NCBI GenBank assembly: GCA_028290165.1
Contig: JAQGKJ010000084.1
Span: 1-13,926, forward strand
DNA length: 13,926 bases
Direction: 5' to 3'
DNA from: Bradyrhizobium sp.
Lineage (GTDB): Bacteria; Pseudomonadota; Alphaproteobacteria; Rhizobiales; Xanthobacteraceae
Shown here: positions 11,485 to 13,926 of the stretch, piece by piece
How positions within the stretch are numbered: position 1 is the first letter of the stretch
How the letters are laid out: every line of letters begins with the position of its first letter
Position numbers and translations under genes: made by a program
The notes under the pieces: generated by a model
Database searches by the model: none
What the model was told of the DNA's origin: nothing
What the model saw: only the letters and a program-made list of their open reading frames with translations

Positions 11485-12450
11485 ATGAACAAAGGCGCCC
11501 TCGCCCTGCTGATTCACGGCGGGACCGAAAACTGGTCTGCGGAACGTTGGAAGAGCAGGTTCGATGATGTCTGCAGAGACCGCCGCGTCTGGCTGTTACC
11601 CGATACGGCGGCTGATCCTGCCGAAATCCACTATGCCGCCGTCTGGAAGCCGCGGCAGGGCGAGCTTGCGGCATTTCCGAACCTGCGCGTGATCTTCAAT
11701 CTGGGCGCCGGAGTGGATGCGCTGATGGCCGATACGTCGCTGCCGAAAGTGCCGCTGGTTCGCGTGGCCGTCGGCGATCTCACCCACCGGATGACGGAAT
11801 ATGTCGTGCTGCACGTGCTGATGCATCATCGGCAGGAGCTTTACCTTCGGGCCTGCCAGCGCGAGAAGCGCTGGGCGCCGAGGTTTCAACGGCCGGCGAG
11901 CGAGATCTCGGTCGGTATCATGGGTTTGGGGACTCTGGGATCAGACGCCGCCAAAGCGCTCCGATATCTTGGCTTTCGCGTGTCGGGCTGGAGCCGAAGT
12001 GCAAAGCAGATCGACGGCATCACGTGCTTTCATGGCGGAGCGGAGCTTGGTGCGTTCCTGGAGCAGACCGATATCCTGGTCTGTCTGCTCCCGCTCACGC
12101 CGGATACCAGGCACATTCTTAATCGCGGACTGTTCGCAAAGCTCAACCGGAAGGGCCCGATCGGTGCGCCAGTCCTGATCAACGCCGGCCGCGGGGGCCT
12201 GCAAAACGAAGCTGACATTCTCGCTTGTCTCGACGACGGCACGCTCGGCGCAGCATCGCTGGACGTCTTCGCAACGGAACCGCTGCCGCCAGATAGCCGG
12301 TTCTGGACCCATCCGAATGTCGTGCTGACGCCCCACAACGCATCCGATACCGACCCCGACGAAATATCGACCTACGTGGCGCGCCAGATCGAACGTTTTG
12401 AGGCCGGCGGGGCGCTCGAGAACGTCGTCGACTCCGCGCGGGGATATTGA
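11485..12450 (+). CDS. D-isomer 2-hydroxyacid dehydrogenase, glyoxylate/hydroxypyruvate reductase A-like
   Basis: A 321-aa NAD(P)H-dependent oxidoreductase resembling GhrA, which reduces glyoxylate and hydroxypyruvate to glycolate and glycerate. The N-terminal substrate domain includes NLGAGVDAL (72-80). The Rossmann domain has VGIMGLGTLGSDAA (GxGxxG at 147-152), followed by GWSRSAK; the Arg171 region suggests NADPH. The catalytic triad is Arg236 (NAGRGG), Glu265 (TEPLPPDSRFW) and His284 (LTPHNAS). A GAGG site precedes the ATG by 10 bases. It is divergent from the DGPF-sigma operon. Substrate specificity is inferred from resemblance only. Confidence 0.9.
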   Translation: MNKGALALLIHGGTENWSAERWKSRFDDVCRDRRVWLLPDTAADPAEIHYAAVWKPRQGELAAFPNLRVIFNLGAGVDALMADTSLPKVPLVRVAVGDLTHRMTEYVVLHVLMHHRQELYLRACQREKRWAPRFQRPASEISVGIMGLGTLGSDAAKALRYLGFRVSGWSRSAKQIDGITCFHGGAELGAFLEQTDILVCLLPLTPDTRHILNRGLFAKLNRKGPIGAPVLINAGRGGLQNEADILACLDDGTLGAASLDVFATEPLPPDSRFWTHPNVVLTPHNASDTDPDEISTYVARQIERFEAGGALENVVDSARGY

Positions 12451-12523
12451 GGCAAGGGGTAAATCTATCGTCCTCCCCGCATTCGCCTGCGTTCGCATGG
12501 ACGACAAGCGGCGATGTCCCGCC

Positions 12524-13264
12524 TCAATCCAGCCCCTGCACTTTCGGCATCTCCTGCGTCGGCTGGATCTGCGGCGCTGCGGGCGCAGCCTCTACGGGCG
12601 CGGGTGCAGCGGCCTGCGGCGTTGGCTCGGCCGGCTTCGCCTGCACCGCCGCCGACTGCTGCGCAGGCCCGGCGGCCGGCCTGGCCGAGAGCTGTCTTGC
12701 CTCTCCTGTGTGCGGTGGCGCCGCTCTCGGCATGGGCACGGAAGGCGTGCGGCTCGCGACATGCGGAACGGAACCCGGCGGCCGCGGCGGCCCGCGGACC
12801 ATGCTGATCGGCGGCAGCGGTCCCCCCGGGCCATAGGTGAGGCTCGAATCGTCCTCGAATTGATCGCCCATCCGATACGCCGGCAGGAAGCGGATGATCC
12901 GCCCGGTGCGGGCATCGATCACCAACCGCCCGTCGTCGCCGCTGCGGTCGACCACCGCTATCGTGTAGACAAAGCCGCGCTGGTGCGGAATCCCAAGCGG
13001 CGAAAACCCGCTCTCGCGGACGATGGCGTAGATCTCCTGCGGCGGCAGCAGGATCGGTCCGCCGTAGTAGCGCGGCGCCGGCGCGTCCGGCGGCATCCTC
13101 GCATAGGGACCCTCGATATTCGGACCCTCGATATAGGGACCCTCGATATCGGACACAGCCGAATACCGGGAGCCGGCGATTTCATGTGGCGCTAATGTTT
13201 GAGCATTTGCGGCTGCGGCGGCGAGAACCAGCCCGGCCGACATCATCCACGCGGTAACCTTCAT
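12524..13264 (-). CDS. Exported proline/alanine-rich protein with a PepSY-like region
   Basis: A 246-aa protein. The signal peptide has a hydrophobic core at 6-19 and likely cleavage at ANA-Q (after 21). Then comes a short tandem repeat IEGPY-IEGPN-IEGPY (40-54). A compact domain (about 75-135: EIYAIVRESGFSPLG, FVYTIAVVDRSGDDGRLVIDARTGRIIRF) resembles PepSY-type periplasmic domains in its basic pattern of helix, strand and DxxTG. The C-terminal 100 residues are low-complexity, rich in Pro, Ala and Gln, and probably disordered. It is presumably periplasmic or loosely bound to the envelope; function is unknown. AGGAG lies 9 bases before the ATG. Confidence 0.8.
   Translation of the reverse strand: MKVTAWMMSAGLVLAAAAANAQTLAPHEIAGSRYSAVSDIEGPYIEGPNIEGPYARMPPDAPAPRYYGGPILLPPQEIYAIVRESGFSPLGIPHQRGFVYTIAVVDRSGDDGRLVIDARTGRIIRFLPAYRMGDQFEDDSSLTYGPGGPLPPISMVRGPPRPPGSVPHVASRTPSVPMPRAAPPHTGEARQLSARPAAGPAQQSAAVQAKPAEPTPQAAAPAPVEAAPAAPQIQPTQEMPKVQGLD
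13108..13152. repeat. Three tandem 15-bp repeats inside the exported protein gene
   Basis: The unit GACCCTCGATATNNG occurs three times without interruption and encodes IEGPY/N on the minus strand. Near-identical units at DNA level suggest recent expansion by slippage, so copy number may vary between strains. Confidence 0.9.
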
Positions 13265-13294
13265 TGCCCATCGCTCCTGTCACGCCCCACGGCC

Positions 13295-13310
13295 GGAGCG
13301 TTTTCGCTCC
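13295..13310. other. Hairpin upstream of the exported protein gene
   Basis: GGAGCG-TTTT-CGCTCC is a perfect 6-bp stem with a 4-nt loop, 31 bp from the start at 13264, between the exported protein gene and gltB. This 472-bp gap (13265-13736) has no supportable gene. Apart from this hairpin and the sigma54-like element at 13519, I find only weak stems (for example CGTCC/GGACG at 13590-13604). Confidence 0.35.
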
Positions 13311-13518
13311 TTGTCCCGGCCCGGAAACTCGTCGCGAAATCCGGCGGTCCTTGGGCCGGATCGCGGCGTGTTTGCTTCAAACCCGGGGCGCCGCGGCCGC
13401 CCATGTCGCGGGCGTGTGCGCGTCATGCTCCCGGCGACTTTCAGGCGCTTGTGTGATAGAAAAAAATTTGGCATGGTCGGAGTTAGGACAGCATCACTGT
13501 CTCAATTGCGGTGCAAAC

Positions 13519-13535
13519 CCGGCACGGGGATTGCA
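13519..13535 (+). promoter_or_regulatory. Candidate sigma54 (RpoN) promoter for gltB
   Basis: CCGGCACGGGGATTGCA fits the -24/-12 pattern TGGCAC-N5-TTGCA except for C in place of the first T. GG and GC are separated by exactly 10 bases. Nitrogen assimilation genes are typical sigma54 targets. Transcription would start near 13545, leaving a leader of about 190 nt. I found no clear NtrC site. Confidence 0.45.
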
Positions 13536-13736
13536 GCGCAAATAGCGAATACCGGCGCCGAGGCGCTAAGAAGAGATGGCAGGCAAGGCCGTCCGTCAGG
13601 GACGTTGGACGCCCAGGCCTGAATTTTCGAAATTGCGGCTCGCGGAGGACGAGCGGTGGCCCGGTGGGTGCCGCAAACGCCCAAGGTGCGCCGACCACGA
13701 CGGTGAGGCCCTTACCGGATTGAAGAGGATCTTAAG

Positions 13737-13926
13737 ATGAGCGGGTCGGAGTTCGAGCGCGAAAACGTCATGACTGATGCGTTGTCGGCGGCCCCGGTCT
13801 CGAAACCGGCTGAACAGTCGCTCGACGATTCTCGGCGCGAGCACAGTTGGCACCCGCCGGCTGAGGGTCTTTACGATCCCTCGCTCGAAAAGGATTCCTG
13901 CGGCGTCGGCTTCATCGCCAACATCA
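13737..13926 (+). CDS. gltB: Glutamate synthase large subunit, N-terminal part (cut by window edge)
   Basis: The 63 visible residues end in YDPSLEKDSCGVGFIANI, the diagnostic start of the glutamine amidotransferase domain of glutamate synthase (GOGAT large subunit). Cys55 is the catalytic nucleophile, exposed after removal of the propeptide. The enzyme makes two glutamates from glutamine and 2-oxoglutarate, the second step of ammonium assimilation. The propeptide of about 54 residues is longer than the roughly 40 of enterobacterial GltB; a second in-frame ATG (codon 12) would shorten it, but the first ATG has the better Shine-Dalgarno (GAAGAGGA). A sigma54-like element lies about 200 bp upstream. 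Confidence 0.93.
   Translation, partial: MSGSEFERENVMTDALSAAPVSKPAEQSLDDSRREHSWHPPAEGLYDPSLEKDSCGVGFIANI

Noticed and set aside
12398..13195. 265-codon plus-strand frame opposite the exported protein
   Set aside because: It is Arg-rich with no domain pattern, while the minus strand has a signal peptide, good ribosome-binding site and coherent domain.
13440..13620. Possible tRNA or known riboswitch in the gltB leader
   Set aside because: No T-loop or anticodon-arm pattern, no cobalamin-type box, and only short weak stems; nothing specific enough to call.

Overview
This is high-GC DNA from an alphaproteobacterium, most likely Bradyrhizobium, Rhodopseudomonas or a close relative. The evidence is the codon use, several dispersed palindromic intergenic repeats that I recognise from that family, and a gltB gene start at the right edge. 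I see no tRNA, rRNA, CRISPR array, transposase or phage gene. It reads as ordinary chromosome rich in small stress and detoxification genes, with one MFS transporter gene reduced to a stub.

Layout, left to right: the first codons of an unidentified leftward gene with a strong promoter and operator; a TetR/AcrR regulator with a second copy of that operator over its own start; two tandem YCII/DGPF proteins; an MFS remnant; a beta-lactamase-fold serine hydrolase; a GST and a SnoaL-like protein, divergent from an HxlR regulator; a cupin divergent from an SDR oxidoreductase; a small unknown protein; a secreted ClpP-like protein; a leftward doxX / SRPBCC / VOC operon; a leftward DGPF / ECF sigma factor operon; a rightward GhrA-like 2-hydroxyacid dehydrogenase; a leftward exported proline-rich protein; and the start of gltB (glutamate synthase large subunit).

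The main result is a probable local regulon of the sigma factor. The gene at 9723-10988 has the ECF42 architecture: sigma2 and sigma4, a long C-terminal helical/TPR-like extension, and an overlapping DGPF partner gene. Reading both strands by eye for TGTCG followed after 18 bases by CGTC, I found five exact matches. All are on the minus strand, and each lies 25-75 bp upstream of a minus-strand gene: the DGPF-sigma operon itself, doxX-SRPBCC-VOC, the serine hydrolase, the MFS remnant, and the DGPF pair. I found none elsewhere in the window. This matches my memory of the ECF42 target motif (TGTCGA, then CGA/TC). It suggests one autoregulated sigma factor controls at least five units spread over 9.3 kb and interleaved with unrelated genes.

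Other regulation is visible. The TetR regulator has paired 19-bp operators, one over its own start and one exactly at the -10 of the next gene. The HxlR/SnoaL intergenic region holds direct repeats over a consensus-like promoter. A sigma54-type -24/-12 element lies about 200 bp before gltB.
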